Source of the DNA: a bacterium ADurb.Bin374
GTDB taxonomy: Bacteria; Riflebacteria; Ozemobacteria; Ozemobacterales; Ozemobacteraceae
Assembly: GCA_002068715.1 (NCBI GenBank)
Contig: MWAR01000164.1
Coordinates: 1 to 14,073 of the forward strand
DNA: 14,073 nucleotides
Direction of reading: 5' to 3'
Shown here: piece by piece, positions 7,482 to 14,073 of the stretch
Layout of the letters: each line of letters opens with the position of its first letter
Numbering within the stretch: position 1 is the first letter of the stretch
The notes under the pieces: model-generated
Seen by the model: only the letters and a program-made list of their open reading frames with translations
Told to the model about the DNA's origin: nothing
Database searches by the model: none
Translations under genes and position numbers: made by a program

Positions 7482-8092
7482 GCGCCCTCCTCCCCGCCGG
7501 CGGATTTGCCCTTGGCGATCTTGGAACGGCCTACACCCGCGGTCTGTTCTTCGGCGAGGTTGATCCGAATGGTGCGGATATTTTCCTTCGCGCGGGGGAT
7601 CATCACCTTTTCGAAGAGGTTCACCCGCTGCGTGACTTTGCGAAGCTCTGACTGGAGCAGCCGCTCCTGCTCGACGAGAATTCTGAGCCGCTCGCGCTCC
7701 TGGAGCAGGTTCTTCACGAATTCGACGCCGGCATCGACCCACGCCGGCATCACGAGCCGGCTGTACGGGGCGATCTCATACTCGACCTGCCTCAGGACCG
7801 GCAGACGGATGCCCGCGACGTTCATCTCACCGCGTTCGAGGCTCTTCACGCGCACCAGATCGGTCACACGACCGGGCAGGTTCTCGCTGAAGAGGGTGAG
7901 CCACGGCTCGATCTGGCGAACCATACGGTCGATCTCCTCGCGAATGCGCGTGCGCTGCGTGCGCACCTTCAGAATCTCCATCTGGATCTGCTGTTTCTTG
8001 AGCAGAAGCGTCGGCAGAAACCGCTGGAACATGGCCAGCGATCGTCTCTGCTTCAGCAGTTCCGGACGGGTCTTCTTAATTTTTTCAGCCAT
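7478..8092 (-). CDS. atpD: V-type ATPase subunit D (central rotor shaft)
   Basis: Subunit D is the coiled-coil shaft that turns inside the A3B3 head and transmits torque to the K ring. The 204 residues match family length. Two long helices are evident: residues about 8-62 (KTRPELLKQRRSLAMFQRF, then KQQIQMEILKVRTQ) and about 120-185. The C-terminal family pattern VTQRVNLFEKVMIPR, followed by ENIRTIRINLAEEQ, is clear. The last 20 residues are a Lys/Gly/Glu-rich tail. The ATG at 8092 has a GGAGA ribosome binding site about 9 bases upstream and lies 18 bases after the atpB stop; its own stop overlaps the atpI start. No subunit F gene, the usual shaft partner, is found beside it. Confidence 0.95.
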   Translation of the reverse strand: MAEKIKKTRPELLKQRRSLAMFQRFLPTLLLKKQQIQMEILKVRTQRTRIREEIDRMVRQIEPWLTLFSENLPGRVTDLVRVKSLERGEMNVAGIRLPVLRQVEYEIAPYSRLVMPAWVDAGVEFVKNLLQERERLRILVEQERLLQSELRKVTQRVNLFEKVMIPRAKENIRTIRINLAEEQTAGVGRSKIAKGKSAGGEEGA

Positions 8093-8110
8093 CTGCGGGG
8101 TTCTCCGACG

Positions 8111-9445
8111 TTACTGGAGTTCGAGGGCGGCAGTCTCGATGGCGGCGCCTGCCTTCTTCGGCCAGTATTTCTCGCACAGCGCGGACCGAATGCCGGTCTC
8201 GCGCGGCTCGAACACCTCGGCCAGGAGTTCCCAGCACCGGTCGAGAGCGACGGTGAGGGTGTTGTTGACCGACAGGTCCATCATCCGCTGCTCGAACTGC
8301 TCACCGTACCGGATCAGCTTCAGGTCCCATGGGGACATCTCGAAGCCCATGGCACGCTTCTCGCGGGTTTCGCGACACTTCGCGTAGAGCTGGATGCAGC
8401 CGTCCATGATCGCGCGGTGATCGTCGCGGGTGCGGCCGTTGACGAGCTGTTTGAGGCGCGAGAGCGAGCCGAAGGGCTCGATCCAGCCGCCCTTCAGGTA
8501 GAACTGGCCCTCCGTAATATAGCCCGTGTTATCAGGAACCGGGTGGGTGACGTCGTCGCCCGGCATCGTCGTGACGGCCATCGTCGTGAGCGAGCCGCCG
8601 TTGTCGAACACGACGGCCTTCTCGTACCGCGAAGCCAGCTGGGAATACAGATCGCCCGGATAGCCGCGATTCGAGGGAATCTGTTCCATCGTGATCGCTA
8701 TTTCCTTGAGCGCGTTTGCGAAGTTCGTCATGTCGGTGAGCAGGACCAGCACGCGTTTTCCCTGGACGGCAAAGCGTTCGGCGACGGTGAGGGCGATGTC
8801 GGGGGTGAGCATGCACTCGACGACCGGGTCTGAGGCGGTGTGGACGAACATGATGGTGCGCGAAAGCGCGCCGCCGTCCTCGAGCCGCTGTTTGAAATAC
8901 AGGTATTCGTCGTATTTGAGGCCCATGCCGCCGAGCACGATGACGTCGGCCTCGGCTTGGAGGGCGATGCGCGCGAGCAGTTCGTTGTAGGGCTCGCCGG
9001 GAATCGAGAAGATCGGCAGTTTCTGACCCTCGACGAGGGTGTTGAACACGTCTATCATCGGGATGTTCGTGGCGATCATGCGGCTGGGCATGAGGCGCAC
9101 GGCCGGGTTGACGGCGGGACCGCCGACCTCGATCAGGTTCTCGGTGAGCGTGCTGCGGCCGTCGCGCGGCTCGCCGCCGCCCGTGAAGATGCGGCCGAAC
9201 AGGTCTTCGGAGAAGCTGAAGCGCATCGCCGAGCCGAGAAAGCTCACGCGGTCGCCGGTGGACAGGCCGCGGGTTCCCGAGAAGACCTGGAGCGAGACAT
9301 CCTCGCCCGACACCTTGATGACCTGGGCGAGCGAGCGGCCGACGCGGCCCTCGACGACGGCAAGTTCTTCGAAGCCGACGCCGGTGGCCTTGAGCATGGC
9401 GACGTTTCCGGCGATGCGGTCGATGCGGGTGTAGTATTTACGCAT
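8111..9445 (-). CDS. atpB: V-type ATPase subunit B (non-catalytic nucleotide-binding subunit)
   Basis: Subunit B alternates with subunit A in the hexameric head and contributes to the interface catalytic sites. The 444 residues are typical. The family block [22 protein letters not shown] (about 131-152) carries the degenerate P-loop without the Lys/Thr of a true Walker A, as expected for B. Other matching blocks are [16 protein letters not shown] (about 234-249) and [19 protein letters not shown] (about 259-277). The last domain is the usual helical region ([25 protein letters not shown]). The ATG at 9445 overlaps the end of atpA by eight bases (ATGCGTAA) and has AAGGAGG six bases upstream, so it is probably coupled to atpA and expressed at a similar level. 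Confidence 0.97.
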   Translation of the reverse strand: MRKYYTRIDRIAGNVAMLKATGVGFEELAVVEGRVGRSLAQVIKVSGEDVSLQVFSGTRGLSTGDRVSFLGSAMRFSFSEDLFGRIFTGGGEPRDGRSTLTENLIEVGGPAVNPAVRLMPSRMIATNIPMIDVFNTLVEGQKLPIFSIPGEPYNELLARIALQAEADVIVLGGMGLKYDEYLYFKQRLEDGGALSRTIMFVHTASDPVVECMLTPDIALTVAERFAVQGKRVLVLLTDMTNFANALKEIAITMEQIPSNRGYPGDLYSQLASRYEKAVVFDNGGSLTTMAVTTMPGDDVTHPVPDNTGYITEGQFYLKGGWIEPFGSLSRLKQLVNGRTRDDHRAIMDGCIQLYAKCRETREKRAMGFEMSPWDLKLIRYGEQFEQRMMDLSVNNTLTVALDRCWELLAEVFEPRETGIRSALCEKYWPKKAGAAIETAALELQ

Positions 9446-11177
9446 GGGCGGCCTCCTTGTCGGCCTGCAGGCAGGACGCGATCTTCGTTTCGGAATCCTT
9501 CATGGCATCCGAGCCGCTCTTTGCGTAGTTCCAGTTGCGGAACTGCTCGGTGAGCGTGAAGAAGGTGTCGCGTGCCTTGTCCTTGTCGGCGAACATGAAC
9601 TCGTGCTCGAGCACGCGGCAGACACGGCCGAACAGGTCTTTCTGGCGCTCGGGCGGGCAGGCGGCGTCGACCTCGTCGAACGAGTTCTGCTGCAGATACA
9701 CCGAGTCGAGGAACTCGCTCTTCAGATAGACGACGTAATCGTCCATCGAGGTGCCTTCCTCGCCGACGACCTGCATCATCTCGAAGACGGACCGGCCGCG
9801 GCGCAGGAACGAGCGGGCCCACGCGACTTTCTTCTCGTCGATGATGCCGTGATATTTCGACCAGGACTCGAGCGGATCGATCGCGGGGAAGCGGCGGGCG
9901 TAGGAACGGGCATACGAGAGGCCGAGGAACGAACCGACGACCTTGAGGGTGCCCTGTGTGACCGGCTCTTCGAAGTTGCCGCCGGCGGGGCTGACGGCGC
10001 CGCCGATCGTGAGCGAGGCCTCGCGGCCGTCGCGCAGCTTCACCGAGCCGCCGCGCTCGTAGAAACGGGCAATCGAACTCTCGAGGTAAGCCGGGAAGGC
10101 TTCCTCGCCGGGGATCTCCTCGAGACGGCCGCTCATCTCGCGCAGGGCCTGGGCCCAGCGGGAGGTCGAGTCGGCCAGCAGCAGCACGTGAAGGCCCTGG
10201 AGCCGGTAGTATTCACCGAGCGTCACGGCCGTGTAGACCGAGGATTCGCGGGCAGCTACGGGCATGCTCGACGTGTTACAGATGATGATCGTGCGCTCCA
10301 TCAGCGTCTTGCCGGTGCGCGGGTCGGTCAGATGGGGGAATTCGCGCAGCGTCTCGACGACCTCGCCGGCGCGCTCGCCGCAGGCCGCGGAAATGACGAC
10401 GTCGACCTCGGCATGACGGCTGGTGATCTGCTGCAGGACGGTCTTGCCGGCGCCGAACGGGCCGGGAATGCAGTAGGTGCCCCCGCGCGTGATCGGGAAG
10501 AACGTATCGATGATGCGCTGTTTCGTGACCAGCGGTGTCACGGGCAGAAGCCGCTCGGCATAATGGGTCAGCGGGATGCGAACGGGCCAGCGGTTGATCA
10601 TATCGACCGCTATCGTTTTCCCCTCCGCGTTCTCGAGCTCGGCGATCTTCTGCTCGACCGTATAGGAGCCTGCGCCGACGAGGCTTTTGAGCTTCCATTC
10701 GCCCTCGAGATCGAACGGAGCGAAGATGTAGTGGTCGAAGATGCTTTCCTTCACCTTGCCGAGCGCGTCGGCGGCACGCACCGTGGTTCCGATCTTCGCG
10801 AGCGGGGTGAACTCCCATCTCGTCTCGCGGCTCAGCGGCTTGAAGTAGTTGCCGGGCTCGAGGAACTTGCCGACCTTCTCGGCAAACACCGGAAGCGGGT
10901 TCTGCAGTCCGTCGTAGATCTGGCCAAGCAAGCCGGGCCCGAGTTCGAGAGAGAGCAGTTCGTCGGTCACCTCGACCGTATCACCCACCTTCAGGCCGCG
11001 GGTCAGCTCGAACACCTGCATGTCGGCGCGGTTTCCGCGGATGCGGATGATCTCGGCCATCAGCCGGACGCCGTCGGCGCGGTGGCAGTAAGCCACGGCA
11101 TTCTGCCGGACAGCGCCGTCGAACTCGGCGGTAACCATATTTCCAAATATTGTAGCGATTCGTCCGGATACACTCAC
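9438..11177 (-). CDS. atpA: V-type ATPase catalytic subunit A
   Basis: This is the catalytic ATPase subunit of the head domain, 579 residues, the normal V/A-type length. Walker A is GPFGAGKT at 239-246, the catalytic-glutamate region is CGERAGEV (Glu268), Walker B ends in [10 protein letters not shown] (Asp336), and [17 protein letters not shown] follows at 349-365. The region of about 110-185 is the non-homologous insertion that separates V-type A from F-type beta. The start is taken as the GTG at 11177: it gives [15 protein letters not shown] at the expected N-terminus, overlaps the upstream stop as GTGA and has GGAGG about 10 bases upstream. The frame is open further upstream to 11324, but that part lies inside the DUF2764 gene and is not A-like. 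Confidence 0.96.
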   Translation of the reverse strand: MSVSGRIATIFGNMVTAEFDGAVRQNAVAYCHRADGVRLMAEIIRIRGNRADMQVFELTRGLKVGDTVEVTDELLSLELGPGLLGQIYDGLQNPLPVFAEKVGKFLEPGNYFKPLSRETRWEFTPLAKIGTTVRAADALGKVKESIFDHYIFAPFDLEGEWKLKSLVGAGSYTVEQKIAELENAEGKTIAVDMINRWPVRIPLTHYAERLLPVTPLVTKQRIIDTFFPITRGGTYCIPGPFGAGKTVLQQITSRHAEVDVVISAACGERAGEVVETLREFPHLTDPRTGKTLMERTIIICNTSSMPVAARESSVYTAVTLGEYYRLQGLHVLLLADSTSRWAQALREMSGRLEEIPGEEAFPAYLESSIARFYERGGSVKLRDGREASLTIGGAVSPAGGNFEEPVTQGTLKVVGSFLGLSYARSYARRFPAIDPLESWSKYHGIIDEKKVAWARSFLRRGRSVFEMMQVVGEEGTSMDDYVVYLKSEFLDSVYLQQNSFDEVDAACPPERQKDLFGRVCRVLEHEFMFADKDKARDTFFTLTEQFRNWNYAKSGSDAMKDSETKIASCLQADKEAAHA

Positions 11178-11878
11178 AGGACGGTGACCTCCTCGAGGAT
11201 CTTGAGCGCCGTGCCCCGGTCGAGAGCCGCATACCGGGACAGCAGTCTGAGCTTCAGCAGATAAAGAACGAGTTCGTCGATCTCGAACGAGTAGCGGGTC
11301 GATTCCGAGGCGAGGAAGGCACACCGGGCCTCGTCGAGTTTGTGCTCACCGATCATCGGATCGGCGGCGTTGTGCCATTCGGCCACCAGCCCGTCGTAAT
11401 CGAAGGCCGGGGCCTCGGGCGAGACCGGGCGCTCCTTCGCCGGGGCTGATTCCCCGGTATCACGGGCGTTCGCCAGATACACGGCGAGGGTCATTTCCCA
11501 GGCACTCCAGCGCTGAAGCAGCCTGGATCCGATGGCGTGGCCCGTCTGGTGCATGAACTCGAACCAGGCGAAGCAAACGCTCTCGTGCCAGGCGACTTCT
11601 TCTTCTCTTGACGGCCAGAGGGCGACACGTTCCCGGATGCAGTCGGGCAGAAGCTCCATCAGGTCGGCCGGCGGTTCGGGCAGATGCCCCACCAGGCGGC
11701 TTTTCTGCATCGCGCGCAGGGCCGGCTCGACGGAGAAACAGTTCGCGAGGGTGTCGAGCGTCGGCTCCTCCTCGGCGCGAATGGCCGCGAGCACATCGTC
11801 GAGCCTGCACGGAAGCGGCTCGCCGAACCCCGGCAGGGGCGGCAGGGCGGCAAGAAGGTAGTAGAGTCGCGCGCTCAC
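11174..11878 (-). CDS. DUF2764-type V-ATPase operon protein, possible subunit C equivalent
   Basis: This 234-residue soluble, helix-rich protein begins with RLYYLLAALPPLPGFGEP, the start expected of DUF2764 proteins, which sit between the E and A genes in V-ATPase operons of spirochaetes, Chlamydiae and Bacteroidetes. Recognition rests on that motif plus position. It has no signal peptide, membrane span or nucleotide-binding motif. Residues about 140-160 are a Pro/Ala/Glu-rich linker between two helical parts. Because no gene resembling the usual subunit C (rotor-ring adaptor) is present, this protein may play that part; that is inference. The start is the GTG at 11878, nine bases after the atpE stop, with only a distant GGAG, so translation probably depends on coupling. 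It ends in a GTGA overlap with atpA. Confidence 0.8.
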   Translation of the reverse strand: MSARLYYLLAALPPLPGFGEPLPCRLDDVLAAIRAEEEPTLDTLANCFSVEPALRAMQKSRLVGHLPEPPADLMELLPDCIRERVALWPSREEEVAWHESVCFAWFEFMHQTGHAIGSRLLQRWSAWEMTLAVYLANARDTGESAPAKERPVSPEAPAFDYDGLVAEWHNAADPMIGEHKLDEARCAFLASESTRYSFEIDELVLYLLKLRLLSRYAALDRGTALKILEEVTVL

Positions 11879-11887
11879 GGTTGCGAC

Positions 11888-12499
11888 TCAGGCTCCGGCG
11901 TTTTCGGACTTGTCCAGGAGGGCACGGAGCTGGGGCGCGACCAGGCGGCCGAAAGCGTCGGCGACCGAGGTTTCGGTCAGTTCGACGACTTCGCCGGAAG
12001 CGGTGTCGCGCAGGGTGAAGCCGGCCGTCTTGAGCGTCTCGCCGAGCTTCACACGGCCGTCCGCGGTTTTGAACAGATCACTCAGCGCTGCCTGGGTCAG
12101 CTTCGCGCCGACGACGGGACCAAGCGAGGCTTCCCATTCGCGTCCGGTCTTCTGGGTTTTCAGGAGCTCCCGGAGAGAGGATTCGACGACATCAGCCGCC
12201 GACAGTTTCTCGGCGATGACCGGCTGCAGAAGGCCGCGGGTCAGGTTTTCCAGACGCTTCTTCACATCGAGAACAAGGTCGCGGGCGGCAAGCCTGAGCT
12301 CCGCCTCGACTTTCTGCCGGTGCCGGGCGATCTCGGCCTCCCCTTCCTGGACCATGCGGCGGACCGCGGCCCTGGCCTGCTCTTTTTCGTGTTCGGCTTT
12401 CGCCTTCGCATCGGCCAGGATCTTTTCGGCCTCGCGGCGGGCGGCTTCGATCCCGTCTTCGCGAAGCTGCTTGGTGAAGGTTGCGACATCGATACCCAT
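11888..12499 (-). CDS. atpE: V-type ATPase subunit E (peripheral stalk)
   Basis: Subunit E forms the peripheral stalk that holds the A3B3 head still against subunit I. The 203 residues have the expected two-part shape: a long charged helix (about 10-95), rich in Ala, Glu, Lys and Arg (REAEKILADAKAKAEHEKEQ, then EGEAEIARHRQKVEAEL), followed by a globular head-binding C-terminal domain. No separate G/H stalk partner is encoded nearby. The start is the ATG at 12499, with AAGGAG nine bases upstream. The frame is open further upstream to 12886, but that would run back through the promoter and into the divergent gene. It is the first gene of the operon and lies 9 bases before the DUF2764 gene. Confidence 0.93.
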   Translation of the reverse strand: MGIDVATFTKQLREDGIEAARREAEKILADAKAKAEHEKEQARAAVRRMVQEGEAEIARHRQKVEAELRLAARDLVLDVKKRLENLTRGLLQPVIAEKLSAADVVESSLRELLKTQKTGREWEASLGPVVGAKLTQAALSDLFKTADGRVKLGETLKTAGFTLRDTASGEVVELTETSVADAFGRLVAPQLRALLDKSENAGA

Positions 12500-12566
12500 G
12501 GCGGAAAACTCCTTCGGTGACCTGCGGCCGTTGAAATCCGGGCAGATATCATGACCGGGTTCGGGG

Positions 12567-12596
12567 ATTATACCACACCCTCCCTTCTCAGGGCAA
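12567..12596 (-). promoter_or_regulatory. Promoter of the V-ATPase operon
   Basis: On the minus strand a perfect TATAAT (12572 to 12567) is preceded by TGG, giving an extended -10 element, with TTGCCC (12596 to 12591) 18 bases further upstream as a partial -35. The predicted transcript would start near 12560, about 60 bases before the atpE ATG. It is the only good promoter seen in the 223-base divergent gap 12500-12722, and no convincing one was found between the operon genes. Confidence 0.6.
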
Positions 12597-12722
12597 ATCC
12601 GGGGGATGGCACTGTCGATACGATGAGGGGATGCCCCCGAGTTCGGACAATGGGGGTAAAGGTTGCGGTTGATTTTGCCGATGATGATACCGAATCGTCT
12701 GGACCTTTCGAGGAGGAGCATC

Positions 12723-14073
12723 ATGAACCGTGGAATTCGAACCGTCGTCCTGGGAGCCCTGCTGGTAGGTGCCGGCCCCGCGCTGTATACCACCGCGGCA
12801 TTCGGCATGTCGGCCAACGCCGGCCAGGCGGTCCAGGTCGTCAAGACCGTTCCGGCGGACATGGCCTCGGACGTTTCGGCCGCCACGCCCCTGACGGTCG
12901 AGTTCGGCGGAACCGTATCTCAGGCGTTCTATCAGACGATCAACCTCAACCTGTTCAAGAACGGCCAGCCCGTCGAGGGTGAGCTGTTTTACAATCCCGC
13001 CGCGCGCCAGGTCATGTTCAAGCCCAAGGCAGGTCTTCAGCCAGGCCAGATGTATACCGCCCAGCTCAGTTTCGGCGATGGCGTGAGCGGAACGGCCGAG
13101 AAGATGTGGAATTTCCGCGTTTCCGCTGGCGGCGTGCGCTCGACCGGCGTTCAGAGCGCCGTGAACGCTCCGATGCAGACTGCCGCGGCAGCCGTGATGC
13201 CCACCGACATGGGCAGCGCAGCGGCCGCAAGACTGCTGATCACCAACGCCAACATGTCCGGCGGCGTGATCAACCCGCAGAATCCCCTCGAAGTCAGCTT
13301 CAGCGAAGCGCTCGACATCACCTCCCTCAAGGATGCCCCGGTCAAACTGATGTGCAACCGGGAAACGGTCGGCGTCGATTACCGCCTGTCGCGCGACCTG
13401 AAAACCCTGACGCTGGTTCCCCGCCAGCCCCTGAAATCCGGCAACGAGTATGGCATCGCGATCAGCCAGACGCTCGCGGGAAGCTCGGGCGCCAGACTTC
13501 CGAAGAACACCGTCATTCCTTTCCGCATCGGGGGAGGCAGTTCGAGTGGCGTCGACGTGGCCGTTCCCGACAATGTTCTCGAGGAAACGCCCAGCGATGC
13601 CGCTCTGCCGGTCGCGGCTCCCGCACGTCGCCAGGGCCTGGTCAACAACGCCTCGTTCGACGCCCCTCCGGCAGACGCCTACGGCGGCATCGCCATGCAG
13701 GCGGCAATTCCGCTGAAACTGGTCGGCATGTCGCCGCAGAGCGGCGCCGTCGTCACCAACCTCAGCCAGCCGGTGACGGTGGCCTTCAACCAGGAAGTCC
13801 GGCCCGAAACCCTGAACGAGTTCACCTTCCGGGTCGAGGACGACTTTGGCCCCGTGCCCGCGAAAATCCAGTATCTGAGCGGCCAGAAGCGCGCGATGCT
13901 CACCCCCGTCGGCGTGCTCGACGCGAACCGTTCGTATCGCGTGATCATCACCCAGGGAGTGACAGACATGACAGGCCGCCCCCTGCAGAACGCCCTCGCC
14001 GCGACTTTCGCGACCACCTCGCCGGCCGCTGCGCCTGCCATGCCCGAAGCGTTTGCGGCAGCCCCCACGGCCC
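12723..14073 (+). CDS. Secreted protein with tandem Big_5/SbsA-type Ig-like domains (3' end off the window)
   Basis: The gene runs off the right edge with 450 residues seen and no stop. Residues 1-27 look like a signal peptide (basic MNRGIR, hydrophobic VVLGALLVGAGPAL, then TTAAF with possible cleavage near Ala26). Three repeats of the Big_5 Ig-like fold follow at about 37-134, 172-270 and 331-432. Each has a strand pattern such as PVTVAFNQEVRPETL, then a LTPVGVLDANRSYRVII-type block; the third, with TDMTGRPL, is clearest. Ala/Pro-rich linkers of 35-60 residues join them. Such domains are common in S-layer, adhesin and cell-surface proteins; the role here is unknown. The ATG at 12723 follows a strong GGAGGAG ribosome binding site. 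It is transcribed away from the V-ATPase operon. No clear promoter was found; TTGCGG, 17 bases, GATACC upstream is weak. Confidence 0.85.
   Translation, partial: MNRGIRTVVLGALLVGAGPALYTTAAFGMSANAGQAVQVVKTVPADMASDVSAATPLTVEFGGTVSQAFYQTINLNLFKNGQPVEGELFYNPAARQVMFKPKAGLQPGQMYTAQLSFGDGVSGTAEKMWNFRVSAGGVRSTGVQSAVNAPMQTAAAAVMPTDMGSAAAARLLITNANMSGGVINPQNPLEVSFSEALDITSLKDAPVKLMCNRETVGVDYRLSRDLKTLTLVPRQPLKSGNEYGIAISQTLAGSSGARLPKNTVIPFRIGGGSSSGVDVAVPDNVLEETPSDAALPVAAPARRQGLVNNASFDAPPADAYGGIAMQAAIPLKLVGMSPQSGAVVTNLSQPVTVAFNQEVRPETLNEFTFRVEDDFGPVPAKIQYLSGQKRAMLTPVGVLDANRSYRVIITQGVTDMTGRPLQNALAATFATTSPAAAPAMPEAFAAAPTA

Noticed and set aside
6711..8387. A 558-codon plus-strand open frame across atpI, atpD and atpB
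   Set aside because: It crosses three well-supported genes on the other strand, and its second half is Ser/Arg-rich, typical of a shadow frame.
9444..11264. A 606-codon open frame on the plus strand opposite atpA
   Set aside because: It lies wholly opposite a clear catalytic subunit gene and its translation has no recognisable motifs. Long antisense frames are expected in GC-rich coding DNA.
12618..12640. A small GGGG-ATG-CCCC hairpin in the divergent gap
   Set aside because: The stem is only four bp with a three-base loop and no T-run, so it is not a credible terminator or operator.
12551..12982. A 143-codon plus-strand frame starting in the V-ATPase promoter region
   Set aside because: It overlaps the start of the Ig-like secreted protein in another frame. 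That gene has a strong ribosome binding site and signal peptide; this one has neither.

Overview
This is a GC-rich bacterial window with one complete primary-metabolism gene (glmM), one large unassigned membrane protein, a full V-type ATPase operon and two genes that run off the window ends. The ATPase operon has the compact layout E, DUF2764, A, B, D, I, K known from spirochaetes, Chlamydiae and many Bacteroidetes. The spirochaete-like ATPase, a looser lipobox and an Ig-like secreted protein point to a Gram-negative-type, probably anaerobic or fermentative lineage. That could be a spirochaete relative or a candidate phylum. The sequence alone does not fix the taxon.

Layout. Positions 1-1856 (minus strand) hold glmM followed closely by a truncated TPR-containing lipoprotein gene. 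Positions 1857-2097 are a divergent control region. It has an extended -10 promoter facing glmM and a near-consensus sigma70 promoter facing right, followed about 50 bases later by a terminator-like hairpin. Positions 2098-4956 (plus strand) encode a 952-residue protein with a helical N-terminus, a PHP-type metallohydrolase-like domain whose metal site is only partly conserved, a multi-pass membrane block and a helical C-terminal tail. Positions 4957-5217 separate convergent genes and hold a REP-like imperfect palindrome and two hairpins. One of the hairpins is a good intrinsic terminator for the ATPase operon.

Positions 5218-12499 (minus strand) are the V-ATPase operon, transcribed E, DUF2764, A, B, D, I, K from an extended -10 promoter near 12567-12596. 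Junctions are tight or overlapping (GTGA, ATGA and ATGCGTAA overlaps), so translation is probably coupled. No classical C, F or G/H genes are present. The K subunit is a double hairpin with a single carboxylate and conserves the residues that bind Na+ in Enterococcus hirae NtpK, so a Na+-translocating enzyme is the best inference. Positions 12723-14073 (plus strand) start a secreted protein with three Big_5/SbsA-type Ig-like domains, open at the window end.

The least explained items are the PHP-membrane fusion protein and its structured leader. No CRISPR array, tRNA, rRNA, transposase or integrase was seen.
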